Of a stretch of DNA of 64,000 bases, positions 1 through 8,012 are shown piece by piece. The DNA lies in assembly GCF_003363015.1 (NCBI RefSeq), contig NZ_QRAP01000012.1, forward strand, positions 1-64,000. Reading direction: 5' to 3'. Numbering within the stretch: the first letter of the stretch is position 1; each line of letters opens with the position of its first letter. The stretch comes from Enterobacillus tribolii (GTDB lineage Bacteria > Pseudomonadota > Gammaproteobacteria > Enterobacterales > Enterobacteriaceae). The notes below the pieces were generated by a model, which did not search any database, was not told the DNA's origin, and worked only from the letters and a program-made list of their open reading frames with translations. Position numbers and translations under genes: made by a program.

Positions 1-16
1 TGAAAAGAAATACGGT

Positions 17-93
17 GGAGCGGTAGTTCAGTTGGTTAGAATACCTGCCTGTCACGCAGGGGGTCGCGGGTTCGAGTCCCGTCCGTTCCGCCA
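17..93 (+). tRNA. aspT: tRNA-Asp (GUC)
   Basis: A 77-nt cloverleaf starts GGAGCGG and ends CCGUUCCG-CCA with the CCA encoded. The anticodon loop CUGUCAC gives GUC, and the T-loop GGTTCGAGTCC is intact. With tRNA-Trp just downstream, this pair closes the rrnC operon in E. coli and relatives, so an rRNA operon probably lies just upstream of the window (inference). Confidence 0.97.
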
Positions 94-118
94 CTTAATT
101 AGTAAAAATATAAGCCTT

Positions 119-194
119 AGGGGCGTAGTTCAATTGGTAGAGCACCGGTCTCCAAAACCGGGTGTTGGGAGTTCGAGTCTCTCCGCCCCTGCCA
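119..194 (+). tRNA. trpT: tRNA-Trp (CCA)
   Basis: A 76-nt cloverleaf starts AGGGGCG and ends CGCCCCUGCCA. The anticodon is CCA in the loop TCTCCAAAA, and the sequence is essentially the enterobacterial tRNA-Trp. It sits 25 nt after tRNA-Asp, presumably co-transcribed with it, and is followed by an intrinsic terminator. Confidence 0.97.
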
Positions 195-202
195 AATATA
201 GA

Positions 203-232
203 GCCTTTCGCATGTGCGGAAGGCTTTTTTTT
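203..232 (+). terminator. Intrinsic terminator after aspT-trpT
   Basis: GCCTTTCG and CGGAAGGC form an 8-bp stem with one G-U pair around a 6-nt loop, followed by eight T residues. It ends the tRNA (rrn-distal) transcript. Confidence 0.85.
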
Positions 233-242
233 ATGCCGGAAT

Positions 243-1067
243 TCAGCCGGCAGCATCCTTTAACGGCATGCTTAACAGGCTGCTGATCTCCTGCCCCCGA
301 TCGCTATTGTGCAGCCATACGGCGTAAATAGGGCGTACGATACGGACGTGTTCGTCTGGGGTGACGTGCGGTAACTTCCGTCCCATACGACTGGGAAGAA
401 ACGCTTTTCCGCCGATGGCTTCCATAATCTTTCCAGCCAATATCACGGAGGAAGTGGTTAACTCCGCCTGCTTTTCATTGTTTATCCATTCACCCTCCGG
501 GGCTGTAAAATCAGCACCCCAGTCAAGACGAATGAACGGCAATGCCTTTTTCTTTCCGTGATCGCTTGTAAAAAGCTGTAAAACAAGTTCACCGATCTTG
601 CGTGCGGAAAGCTCATCCATCTTTGGATATTCCGTAGCTATCAGCAGGTCAAGCGTACGCTCATGCAGTTGTTTTACATGTGTCTGGCGCTGCCCGATCC
701 TTGCTTCAAGTTGAATGCCGGGAAATTGGCGGTAAATATCCTGTAGCCATTCCGTAAGCAGCGACTCCCAAAGCAGGGGCGCAGCGCCAATGGACAACTC
801 CTTGTGCTGCGGGCTGTTCTGGACCTCCTTTTTCGCCAATAACCAGGTAGTTATCAACATTTCGGCATAGGGGAGCAGGCGTTCGCCCGCGTCTGTCATC
901 TGGATATTGTTACGGTGACGTGTAAATAAGTTGACGCCCAATTGTGTTTCCAACTGCCGGATACGGGAACTGACGGCTGACTGGGTCAGATAAAGCGTTT
1001 CAGCCGCCTGACCAAAGTGGCGCGTCCGGCTGACTTCCAGAAAGGTTTTCAACAATTCGGTATCCAC
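243..1067 (-). CDS. hdfR: LysR-family regulator HdfR
   Basis: DNA-binding regulator of the LysR family; in E. coli HdfR represses flhDC and activates gltBD. The N-terminal winged helix-turn-helix occupies about residues 1-60 (FGQAAETLYLTQSAVSSRI at 18-36) and is nearly identical to the E. coli protein; the co-inducer domain is more diverged. I chose the GTG at 1067 because it gives the family start MDTELLKTF and has GGAG six bases upstream; an in-frame ATG at 1073 is an alternative. The product is 274 aa, against about 279 in E. coli. It is divergent from maoP, as in E. coli, and the shared 120-bp gap is where the MaoP target maoS would be expected. Confidence 0.9.
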   Translation of the reverse strand: MDTELLKTFLEVSRTRHFGQAAETLYLTQSAVSSRIRQLETQLGVNLFTRHRNNIQMTDAGERLLPYAEMLITTWLLAKKEVQNSPQHKELSIGAAPLLWESLLTEWLQDIYRQFPGIQLEARIGQRQTHVKQLHERTLDLLIATEYPKMDELSARKIGELVLQLFTSDHGKKKALPFIRLDWGADFTAPEGEWINNEKQAELTTSSVILAGKIMEAIGGKAFLPSRMGRKLPHVTPDEHVRIVRPIYAVWLHNSDRGQEISSLLSMPLKDAAG

Positions 1068-1187
1068 GTCCATCTCCAAAAATAAATTATCGTCACGATT
1101 TAAATCTTTTGTTTTACACGCTGTCAAGCCTATCTAATACTCCGCGCCATAAATAGCACGGCCATAAAAGAATTAGGAGCGTGTCAG

Positions 1188-1526
1188 ATGGCGGAAAGCT
1201 TCAACACTACTCATCGTTTTTTCGACAACAAACATTACCCGCGTGGTTTTTCACGCCATGGTGATTTCACCATTAAAGAAGCTCAGTTACTGGAGCGTTG
1301 CGGTAATGCGTTTAATGAGCTGGATCTGGGGAAACGTGAACCGCAGACGGAAGAGGAAACCCTTTTTGTTGCCGTTTGCCGTGGCGAGCGTGAGCCGGCT
1401 ACCGAGGCTGAAAAAGTGTGGATAAAGTATCTTGCACGAATTCGTCGTCCTAAGCGCTTCCACACGCTTTCCGGCGGTAAACCGCAGATGGATGCGGTGG
1501 AAGAATACAGCGACAGCGATGATTAA
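1188..1526 (+). CDS. maoP: Macrodomain Ori organisation protein MaoP (YifE family)
   Basis: Small soluble protein of 112 aa that, in E. coli, acts with the nearby maoS site to constrain long-range mobility of the Ori macrodomain. Identified from its whole-length resemblance to the YifE/MaoP family, including the conserved C-terminal [12 protein letters not shown] segment and an acidic tail ending DSDD. ATG follows an AGGAG-type ribosome site. Its place between hdfR (divergent) and comM (convergent) is the E. coli order, which supports orthology. Confidence 0.9.
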   Translation: MAESFNTTHRFFDNKHYPRGFSRHGDFTIKEAQLLERCGNAFNELDLGKREPQTEEETLFVAVCRGEREPATEAEKVWIKYLARIRRPKRFHTLSGGKPQMDAVEEYSDSDD

Positions 1527-1527
1527 T

Positions 1528-1557
1528 AAGAAACGGGACCTGCGGGTCCCGTTTCTT
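1528..1557. terminator. Bidirectional terminator between maoP and comM
   Basis: A perfect 13-bp inverted repeat, AAGAAACGGGACC / GGTCCCGTTTCTT, surrounds a TGCG loop right after the maoP stop and overlaps the comM stop codon. A-rich and T-rich outer arms suit both strands. Confidence 0.8.
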
Positions 1558-3079
1558 ATGCCAGCGCCCGGTGGAGTTGTTGTAACAACCTGTCCATTGA
1601 ACGGTAGCTGAGCGCTTCAGCAAGATGATGGCGGCGGATAGTCCGGTTTCCTTCCAGGTCCGCAATCGTGCGGGCAACTCTCAGGATCCTGTGCCATGCC
1701 CGCACGGACAGACCAAGCTTGGTCAGCGCGTGTTCAAGAAACTGCGCGTCTTGTTCATCCAAACGACAGACCTCATCCATGACGGCGCCCTGCAGGTGCG
1801 CATTCAGCACGCCTGAGCGGGCATACTGATACGCCCGTGCCGTGAGCACCTTTTGCCGGATCTGCTCGCTCGCTTCGCCGCAACGCTTTTGGGCGCTCAG
1901 CACGCCGGTCGGTAGCAGAGGGACTTCAATCGAAATATCAAAGCGATCCAAAAATGGCCCTGACAGCTTCGCCAGGTAACGCAGCACCTGCTGTGGCGGC
2001 GTCCGAACGTGTGTGCCTTTGTAATGTCCCGTCGGACTGGGGTTCATTGCCGCTACAAGCTGCACCCTGGCAGGAAAACAAACTTTGGCGACGGAACGGG
2101 AAATAATAATTTCTCCGGCTTCCAGCGGCTCCCGCAGGGCGTCCAGCGCGCGGCGTTCAAATTCGGGTAATTCATCCAGAAATAACACGCCGTTATGCGC
2201 CAGCGAAACCTCACCGGGCCGGGGCAAGCTTCCGCCACCGACCAGCGCCGCCATCGATGCGCTGTGATGTGGCGCTCTGAACGGCCTCTGAAGCCAATTT
2301 TTCGCACCAGGGGAGGTGTGGGTCAGGCTGGTAATGGCGGCGTTCTCCAGCGCCTCTTCAGGCGTCAAATCGGGCAGTATGCCGGTCAGGCGGCTGGCGA
2401 GCATGGTTTTTCCCGTTCCCGGCGGCCCCAGCAACAGCAAGTTGTGTCCGCCCGTTGCGGCGACCTCCAGCGCCCTTCGCGCCTGTTCCTGGCCGATAAG
2501 ATCTTTCATATCCGGGGGAGCGACATCATCGCCGGTTTCAGTTTCCCGTACCGGTGTGCTCAGCGTCGTTTCCCGGCGCAGGAAGGCGCAAACCTGCAGC
2601 AGATGTTCTGCGACCAAATGCGGAGAGTCAGGGATAAGCGCCAGTTCCGCAGCATTTTCTGTTGAAAGGATCAGCCGTCGTTTTTGTCTGTAAGTCTCGA
2701 TGGCCGCCGGAATCGCGCCCTTAACGCCGCGCAGCGCGCCGGACAAGGCCAGCTCCCCCAGGAACTCAAACTCGTTGGCGGTATCCTGCGGGAGTTGTTC
2801 TGACGCGATTAAAATCGCCAGGGCGATGGGCAGGTCATAGCGCCCGCCTTCTTTCGGCAAATCCGCCGGCGCCAGGTTGACGGTAATTCGCTTGGCGGGA
2901 AACGTAAAGCCGCAGTTGATAATGGCGCTGCGCACCCGATCCCGCGCCTCTTTGACCGTCGCTTCCGGCAGCCCCACCAACGTGAAGCAGGGAAGCCCGT
3001 TACTGATATGTACCTCAATACTGACCACCGGCGCCTGCATACCAATCGAAGCCCGGGTGTTTACCAATGCCAGTGCCAT
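1556..3079 (-). CDS. comM: ComM/YifB family Mg-chelatase-like AAA+ ATPase
   Basis: AAA+ ATPase of 507 aa. ComM proteins form hexameric helicases that promote branch migration during natural transformation; in non-competent enterics the role is unclear. The N-terminal ChlI-like domain spans about residues 1-170, with the motif LAPADLPKEGGRYDLP near 69-84. Walker A is GPPGTGKT at 218-225, and the Walker B region is VLFLDELPEF. The C-terminal Mg-chelatase domain ends in RTIADLEGN. ATG is preceded by GGGAGAAG. No other competence gene is visible nearby, so a competence role here is not supported by context. Confidence 0.93.
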   Translation of the reverse strand: MALALVNTRASIGMQAPVVSIEVHISNGLPCFTLVGLPEATVKEARDRVRSAIINCGFTFPAKRITVNLAPADLPKEGGRYDLPIALAILIASEQLPQDTANEFEFLGELALSGALRGVKGAIPAAIETYRQKRRLILSTENAAELALIPDSPHLVAEHLLQVCAFLRRETTLSTPVRETETGDDVAPPDMKDLIGQEQARRALEVAATGGHNLLLLGPPGTGKTMLASRLTGILPDLTPEEALENAAITSLTHTSPGAKNWLQRPFRAPHHSASMAALVGGGSLPRPGEVSLAHNGVLFLDELPEFERRALDALREPLEAGEIIISRSVAKVCFPARVQLVAAMNPSPTGHYKGTHVRTPPQQVLRYLAKLSGPFLDRFDISIEVPLLPTGVLSAQKRCGEASEQIRQKVLTARAYQYARSGVLNAHLQGAVMDEVCRLDEQDAQFLEHALTKLGLSVRAWHRILRVARTIADLEGNRTIRRHHLAEALSYRSMDRLLQQLHRALA

Positions 3080-3398
3080 CGTTTTTCTTCTCCCTTTTGC
3101 CCGCGGCTATCATGGCGCAGCCGTACGGGCCGGGCACTGCCCGGATTTGTTTTTTGCGCAAGGGTGCGCAAAGAGAAGATGCAACGAAAAGCTTGCTGAT
3201 TGATTTTGTGCGGGAAAATGCAAGCGAGAAATAAAACTTAACAAAATAGTCACAAAGGTAACAATGTTAGCCTGCTAACGACTTGTCCTCGTTATTGAGA
3301 GGGGTATATTTAACATTTGTAATACAAAAAGACATTCACCGTAACAACTGTGATGCGCAAATAATGATATACCCCGTACACTACGGTAGGGATGAATA
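3080..3398. other. Intergenic control region between comM and MFS gene, with two dyads
   Basis: About 320 bp without a credible gene. It must hold the comM and MFS promoters. Two dyads stand out: a 14-bp palindrome GTTAGC-CT-GCTAAC at 3266-3279, and a separated inverted repeat, GGGGTATAT at 3301-3309 and ATATACCCC at 3367-3375, the second arm 23 bp before the MFS start. No promoter is convincing by eye. Confidence 0.5.
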
Positions 3399-4631
3399 AT
3401 GTTTGGTTGGTCAAGCCAGCAACGCAATGTTGCGATAGCGTGCTTCCTGAGCTGGACTCTGGATGCCTTCGATTTCTTTGTTCTGGTATTCCTGCTTAGC
3501 GAAATTGCCCAGGCGTTCAGCGTTGGTATGGAGCAGGTGACGCTGGCGATTCTGCTGACGCTGGCGGTCCGTCCGATCGGCGCGCTGTTGTTTGGACGCG
3601 CAGCGGAGAGGTTTGGCCGTAAGCCGATCCTGATGCTGAATATTCTGTTTTTCTCCGCTTTCGAATTACTTTCCGCAGCGGCGCCTAATCTTTCCATATT
3701 TTTGCTGCTGCGCGTGCTTTACGGCGTTGCAATGGGCGGTATTTGGGGCATTGCCTCCTCACTGGCGATGGAGACGATACCGGACCGCTCACGCGGCCTG
3801 ATGTCGGGGGTTTTCCAGGCGGGCTACCCCTTCGGTTACCTGCTGGCGGCGGTCGCGTACGGCGCCTTGTTTGAACTGATTGGCTGGCGCGGCATGTTCA
3901 TCATCGGCGCGGTGCCGGTTCTGTTACTGCCGTTTATCTATTTCAAAGTTCCGGAGTCTCCGGTATGGCTGGCCGCGCGCGCCCGTAAAGAGAGCACCGC
4001 CTTGTTGCCGGTGCTGAAAAGCCACTGGAAACTGTGTATTTATCTGGTGTTGCTGATGGCCGCATTTAACTTTTTCAGCCACGGTACGCAGGATCTCTAC
4101 CCGACTTTTCTGAAAACGCAGCATGGGTTTGATCCAAAAACCATCAGCATTATTGCTATTTCCTACAATATCGCCTCTATTCTGGGCGGGATCTTTTTCG
4201 GCACTCTGTCAGAAAAAATCGGGCGTAAAAAAGCCATCATCATTGCGGCGTTGCTGGCTCTGCCGGTGATTCCGCTGTGGGCATTCTCCGGTGGTTCGCT
4301 GGCGCTGGGCATCGGGGCTTTCCTGATGCAGTTTATGGTTCAGGGCGCATGGGGCGTTATTCCGACCTACCTCAACGAGCTGGTGCCCGCCAATACCCGC
4401 GCGGTGCTGCCGGGGTTCGTCTATCAGCTGGGGAACCTGATTGCTTCCGTGAACGCCACGTTGCAGGCAACCATTGCGGAACATCATGGGCAAAATTATG
4501 GCTTGGCGATGGCGATCATCGCCGGTACGGTTGCGATCGTGATCGCATTGCTGGTTTTCTTCGGGCGCGATACGCGGGGCGCTTCACTGAGCGGAAATAA
4601 TTCTGGTACGGGATTGGTAATAAAATCCTGA
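3399..4631 (+). CDS. MFS transporter, SHS (NanT/YjhB-like) family, substrate unknown
   Basis: Inner-membrane secondary transporter of 410 aa with about 12 hydrophobic segments. The start region SWTLDAFDFFVLVFLL resembles the sialate:H+ / lactate symporter (SHS) group. The loop after TM2 reads GRAAERFGRKPIL, the MFS signature, and a second copy, GTLSEKIGRKKA, lies after the central loop. Likely substrates are organic acids or acidic sugars, but nothing here fixes one. ATG is preceded by AGGGA. No catabolic gene or regulator flanks it; it separates comM from ilvL, which are neighbours in E. coli, so it is an insertion relative to that order. Confidence 0.75.
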   Translation: MFGWSSQQRNVAIACFLSWTLDAFDFFVLVFLLSEIAQAFSVGMEQVTLAILLTLAVRPIGALLFGRAAERFGRKPILMLNILFFSAFELLSAAAPNLSIFLLLRVLYGVAMGGIWGIASSLAMETIPDRSRGLMSGVFQAGYPFGYLLAAVAYGALFELIGWRGMFIIGAVPVLLLPFIYFKVPESPVWLAARARKESTALLPVLKSHWKLCIYLVLLMAAFNFFSHGTQDLYPTFLKTQHGFDPKTISIIAISYNIASILGGIFFGTLSEKIGRKKAIIIAALLALPVIPLWAFSGGSLALGIGAFLMQFMVQGAWGVIPTYLNELVPANTRAVLPGFVYQLGNLIASVNATLQATIAEHHGQNYGLAMAIIAGTVAIVIALLVFFGRDTRGASLSGNNSGTGLVIKS

Positions 4632-4651
4632 TTAATCATTACAATAGTCAG

Positions 4652-4678
4652 CGGCATCCGGCCATTGGCCGAATGCCG
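4652..4678. other. Hairpin downstream of the MFS gene
   Basis: CGGCAT-C-CGGCC / GGCCG-A-ATGCCG forms an 11-bp stem with one internal mismatch and an ATT loop. It lacks a U tract on either strand, so it may protect a 3' end rather than terminate. Confidence 0.5.
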
Positions 4679-4764
4679 GCGTAAAAAAAGTATTGTCAGA
4701 AGACGAAAAACTGTGATACCTCTTTAGGTATTCGTTCGATTAGAGATAGCAGAACACCCTGAAT

Positions 4765-4863
4765 ATGAACAAACTCGTCCAACTCCTCAGCCTAGTCGTG
4801 ATTAGCGTGGTCGTGATTATTATCACACCGTGCGGGGCTGCACTTGGACGAAGAAAGGCTTAA
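4765..4863 (+). CDS. ilvL: ilv operon leader peptide IlvL
   Basis: A 32-codon leader peptide controls attenuation of ilvXGMEDA: ribosome stalling at Leu, Val or Ile codons favours the antiterminator. The peptide is rich in those residues, with LLSLVVISVVVIII at residues 7-20, and keeps the family tail PCGAALGRRKA. Length and sequence match E. coli IlvL closely. It is followed by the attenuator terminator, 23 nt after the stop codon. Confidence 0.95.
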   Translation: MNKLVQLLSLVVISVVVIIITPCGAALGRRKA

Positions 4864-4886
4864 AAATCAAGCCTGAATCAAACGAG

Positions 4887-4920
4887 AACCCCCGCACCGA
4901 AAGGTCCGGGGGTTTTTTTT
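4887..4920 (+). terminator. ilv attenuator terminator
   Basis: AACCCCCG and CGGGGGTT arms, extended by ACC/GGT around a GAAA loop with one C-C mismatch, are followed by eight T. Placed directly after ilvL, this is the multivalent attenuator of the operon. Confidence 0.92.
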
Positions 4921-4950
4921 GGCATAAAGAAACAGTGAGCAGGGGGAGTA

Positions 4951-5001
4951 ATGGTTTTTAGCATAAAATTCTGTAATTCCGCCGGAGAAGCGGGGAGATA
5001 A
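4951..5001 (+). CDS. ilvX: Small protein IlvX (16 aa)
   Basis: A 16-codon reading frame, MVFSIKFCNSAGEAGR, lies between the attenuator and ilvG. It has a strong ribosome site (GGGGGAG, three bases before ATG) and ends three bases before the ilvG start. E. coli IlvX is also 16 residues, sits in the same place and shares the core S-x-KFC-x-S (recalled sequence). Its role is unknown. Because the ilvG ribosome site GGGGAG lies inside the ilvX 3' end, translational coupling to ilvG is likely (inference). Confidence 0.7.
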   Translation: MVFSIKFCNSAGEAGR

Positions 5002-5004
5002 ACT

Positions 5005-6651
5005 ATGAATGGCGCACAGTGGGTGGTACAAACATTGCGGGCACAGGGCGTGGACAAGGTTTTCGGTTATCCGGGCGGCGCAATCATGCCGGTATACGAT
5101 GCATTGTACGACGGCGGCGTAGAACACCTGCTGTGCCGGCATGAGCAGGGCGCCGCGATTGCCGCCATCGGTTATGCCAGAGCAACGGGGAAAGTCGGCG
5201 TATGCATTGCGACATCCGGCCCCGGCGCCACCAACCTGATCACCGGTTTGGCCGATGCCTTGCTGGATTCTGTTCCCGTTGTCGCCATCACCGGCCAGGT
5301 CGGCTCCGCCCTGATCGGTACCGATGCCTTTCAGGAGATCGATGTCCTTGGCCTGTCACTGGCCTGCACCAAGCACAGCTTTCTGGTTGACTCGCTGGAG
5401 TCATTGCCGGAAATCATGGCGGAGGCTTTCGCCATCGCAACCAGCGGCCGTCCCGGCCCGGTGCTGATCGACATCCCGAAAGACATCCAGCTGGCGCAGG
5501 GCGACATTCCCACCCGCCTGACGCCGGTCGCCGATGTTGCGGCCTGCTGTCCCAGTCAGTTGCAGCAGGCGCGCGAAATGCTGGCGACGGCGCATAAGCC
5601 GGTGGTGTACGCCGGTGGCGGCGTCGGTATGGCGCGCGCCGTTCCTGCGCTGCGCGACTTCATTGCGGCGACAGGCATCCCGTCGGTCGTCACCCTGAAA
5701 GGGTTGGGCGCGCCCGATGCGACGGACCCGGGTTACATGGGCATGCTGGGCATGCACGGCACCAAGGCGGCAAACCTGGCGGTACAGGAATGTGACCTGC
5801 TGATCGCCGTCGGCGCCCGCTTTGACGACCGCGTAACGGGCCTGCTGAACGCGTTCGCGCCTCATGCCAGGGTGATCCACATGGATATCGACCCGGCGGA
5901 AATCAACAAACTGCGCCAGGTACACGTCGAACTGTGCGGCGACCTGCGCGACATGCTGCCTGCGTTAGCGCAGCCGATGGAGATCGCCGAATGGCAGGCG
6001 CGCGTACAGGCGCTGAAAACCGAACATGCCTGGCGCTACGATCATCCCGGCGAGGCCATCTATGCCCCGCTGCTGCTGAAGCAGCTTTCAGAGCGTTTAC
6101 CAGCCAACGCGGTAGTCACCACCGATGTTGGGCAGCATCAGATGTGGGCGGCGCAGCACATGACGGTTTCCCGCCCGGAGAATTTCATCACCTCCAGCGG
6201 GCTGGGCACGATGGGCTTCGGCATTCCCGCTGCGGTCGGCGCGCAGGTCGCCCGCCCTGATGACAGCGTGTTCTGCGTGTCCGGCGATGGTTCTTTCATG
6301 ATGAACGTTCAGGAGCTGGGCACCATCAAACGCAAACAACTGCCGCTGAAGATCGTGCTGCTGGACAACCAGCGCCTGGGCATGGTGCGTCAGTGGCAAC
6401 AGCTGTTTTTCGACGGACGGTACAGCGAAACGAACCTGTCCGATAACCCCGATTTTCTGGTGCTGGCCAGCGCCTTCGGCATTCCCGGCCAGCGCATCAC
6501 CCGCAAGGACCAGGTGGATGCGGCGCTGGATGCGCTGATCAACAGCGATGGCCCTTATTTGCTTCAGGTAGCGATCGACGAGCTGGAGAATGTCTGGCCG
6601 CTGGTGCCGCCGGGAGCTGGCAATGAATCTATGTTGGAGAAAGTATCATGA
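5005..6651 (+). CDS. ilvG: Acetohydroxyacid synthase II large subunit
   Basis: Catalyses the ThDP-dependent condensation of pyruvate with pyruvate or 2-oxobutyrate, the first common step of Val/Ile/Leu synthesis, in complex with IlvM. The uninterrupted 548 residues have the N-terminal PYR domain with catalytic Glu47 ([19 protein letters not shown]), a middle domain, and the C-terminal ThDP motif starting [14 protein letters not shown]. The frame is intact, unlike E. coli K-12 where ilvG is frameshifted; isozyme II should therefore be functional, which normally gives valine-resistant growth. It overlaps ilvM by ATGA. Confidence 0.97.
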   Translation: MNGAQWVVQTLRAQGVDKVFGYPGGAIMPVYDALYDGGVEHLLCRHEQGAAIAAIGYARATGKVGVCIATSGPGATNLITGLADALLDSVPVVAITGQVGSALIGTDAFQEIDVLGLSLACTKHSFLVDSLESLPEIMAEAFAIATSGRPGPVLIDIPKDIQLAQGDIPTRLTPVADVAACCPSQLQQAREMLATAHKPVVYAGGGVGMARAVPALRDFIAATGIPSVVTLKGLGAPDATDPGYMGMLGMHGTKAANLAVQECDLLIAVGARFDDRVTGLLNAFAPHARVIHMDIDPAEINKLRQVHVELCGDLRDMLPALAQPMEIAEWQARVQALKTEHAWRYDHPGEAIYAPLLLKQLSERLPANAVVTTDVGQHQMWAAQHMTVSRPENFITSSGLGTMGFGIPAAVGAQVARPDDSVFCVSGDGSFMMNVQELGTIKRKQLPLKIVLLDNQRLGMVRQWQQLFFDGRYSETNLSDNPDFLVLASAFGIPGQRITRKDQVDAALDALINSDGPYLLQVAIDELENVWPLVPPGAGNESMLEKVS

Positions 6652-6926
6652 TGAACGAAGTCAGCCCGCAGCATCAGTTGTCCATCCAGGCCCGTTTCCG
6701 CCCCGAAACGCTGGAGCGCGTATTGCGAGTGGTCCGTCATCGCGGTTTTCGGGTCTGTGCTATGAATATGGTTCCGGTACATGATTCGGATAATGTTAGT
6801 ATCGAACTCACGGTGGCCAGTCCGCGCCCGGTCGGGTTACTGTCGTCGCAACTGAATAAACTGATGGATGTCGCCTGCGTTGAGGTCCGGCATTCTGCAA
6901 CACTACGCCAACAGGCAGCTTGTTAA
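6648..6926 (+). CDS. ilvM: Acetohydroxyacid synthase II small subunit
   Basis: Regulatory subunit of 92 aa with one ACT domain, needed to activate and stabilise IlvG. The segment [18 protein letters not shown] is the family hallmark, and the later [20 protein letters not shown] follows the E. coli protein. The start ATG shares four bases with the ilvG stop, so the two are translationally coupled. A second ATG follows at once, leaving the exact start uncertain by one residue. Confidence 0.95.
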   Translation: MMNEVSPQHQLSIQARFRPETLERVLRVVRHRGFRVCAMNMVPVHDSDNVSIELTVASPRPVGLLSSQLNKLMDVACVEVRHSATLRQQAAC

Positions 6927-6974
6927 CACTAAACACAACAATTTACGCGCACAGACGCGACAAGGAACAGAAGA

Positions 6975-7904
6975 ATGACCACCAAGAAAGCTGATTACAT
7001 CTGGTTTAACGGGGAAATGGTTCCGTGGGGGGAGGCGAAGGTTCACGTGATGTCCCACGCGTTGCATTACGGGACGTCGGTGTTCGAGGGCGTGCGTTGC
7101 TACGAGACGAACAACGGCCCGGCCGTCTTCCGCCACCGCGAACACATGCAGCGCCTGCGTGATTCCGCCAAAATCTACCGGATGCCGGTTTCTTACAGCG
7201 TGGACGAGCTGATGGCTGCCTGTCGCGAGACGTTGCGTAAAAACAATCTGGGCAGCGCCTACATTCGTCCGCTGGTGTTTATCGGCGATGTCGGTATGGG
7301 CGTTAACCCGCCTGCGGGTTACAACACCGACGTGATCATCGCCGCGTTCCCGTGGGGCGCTTATCTGGGTGAAGATGCGCTGGATGCCGGCATCGACGCG
7401 CAGATCACCTCCTGGAACCGCGCTGCGCCGAACACCATTCCGACCGGCGCCAAGGCGGGCGGTAACTATCTTTCTTCCCTGCTGGTGGGTTCTGAAGCAC
7501 GCCGTCACGGTTATCAGGAAGGGATTGCCCTGGATGTTCACGGCTATGTTTCCGAAGGCGCCGGCGAAAACCTGTTTATGGTGAAAAACGGCATTCTGTT
7601 TACCCCGCCGTTCACCTCCGCCGCGCTGCCGGGCATCACCCGCGACGCCATCATCACGCTGGCGAAAGATGCCGGCATTGAAGTGCGTGAGCAGGTTCTG
7701 GCGCGCGAAGCGCTCTATCTGGCCGACGAAGTCTTTATGTCCGGTACTGCGGCGGAAATCACGCCGGTACGCAGCGTAGACGGCATTGAAATCGGCATCG
7801 GTCGTTGCGGTCCGATCACCAAGCGCGTTCAGCAGGCATTCTTCGGCCTGTTCAGCGGCAAAACCGAAGACAAGTGGGGCTGGCTGGATCCGATCAATCA
7901 GTAA
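6975..7904 (+). CDS. ilvE: Branched-chain amino acid aminotransferase
   Basis: PLP enzyme (fold type IV) that makes Ile, Val and Leu from their 2-oxo acids with glutamate as donor. 309 aa, the family length. PLP lysine is Lys160 in PTGAKAGGNY; the substrate-loop motif VSEGAGENLFMV and the C-terminal SGTAAEITPV phosphate-binding stretch are present. Third structural gene of the operon, 48 nt after ilvM. Confidence 0.97.
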   Translation: MTTKKADYIWFNGEMVPWGEAKVHVMSHALHYGTSVFEGVRCYETNNGPAVFRHREHMQRLRDSAKIYRMPVSYSVDELMAACRETLRKNNLGSAYIRPLVFIGDVGMGVNPPAGYNTDVIIAAFPWGAYLGEDALDAGIDAQITSWNRAAPNTIPTGAKAGGNYLSSLLVGSEARRHGYQEGIALDVHGYVSEGAGENLFMVKNGILFTPPFTSAALPGITRDAIITLAKDAGIEVREQVLAREALYLADEVFMSGTAAEITPVRSVDGIEIGIGRCGPITKRVQQAFFGLFSGKTEDKWGWLDPINQ

Positions 7905-8012
7905 GCCGTTCGCGCAAGACAGGGTCATTTTTCAAAAAATGTATTAATACCAAAACGAACCGCCGGCGGCACGTTCCCCGCCTGCGGTTCCGAATGCAGG
8001 AGTGAAGTGAGC

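Noticed and set aside
1074-1187. Exact position of maoS
   Set aside because: The site is expected here by synteny with E. coli, but I could not recognise its sequence with confidence.
4652-4678. Hairpin after the MFS gene as an intrinsic terminator
   Set aside because: No U tract on either strand; kept only as a hairpin.
6903-7928. A 341-codon open frame antisense to ilvE
   Set aside because: Shadow frame; ilvE has its PLP lysine and family length.
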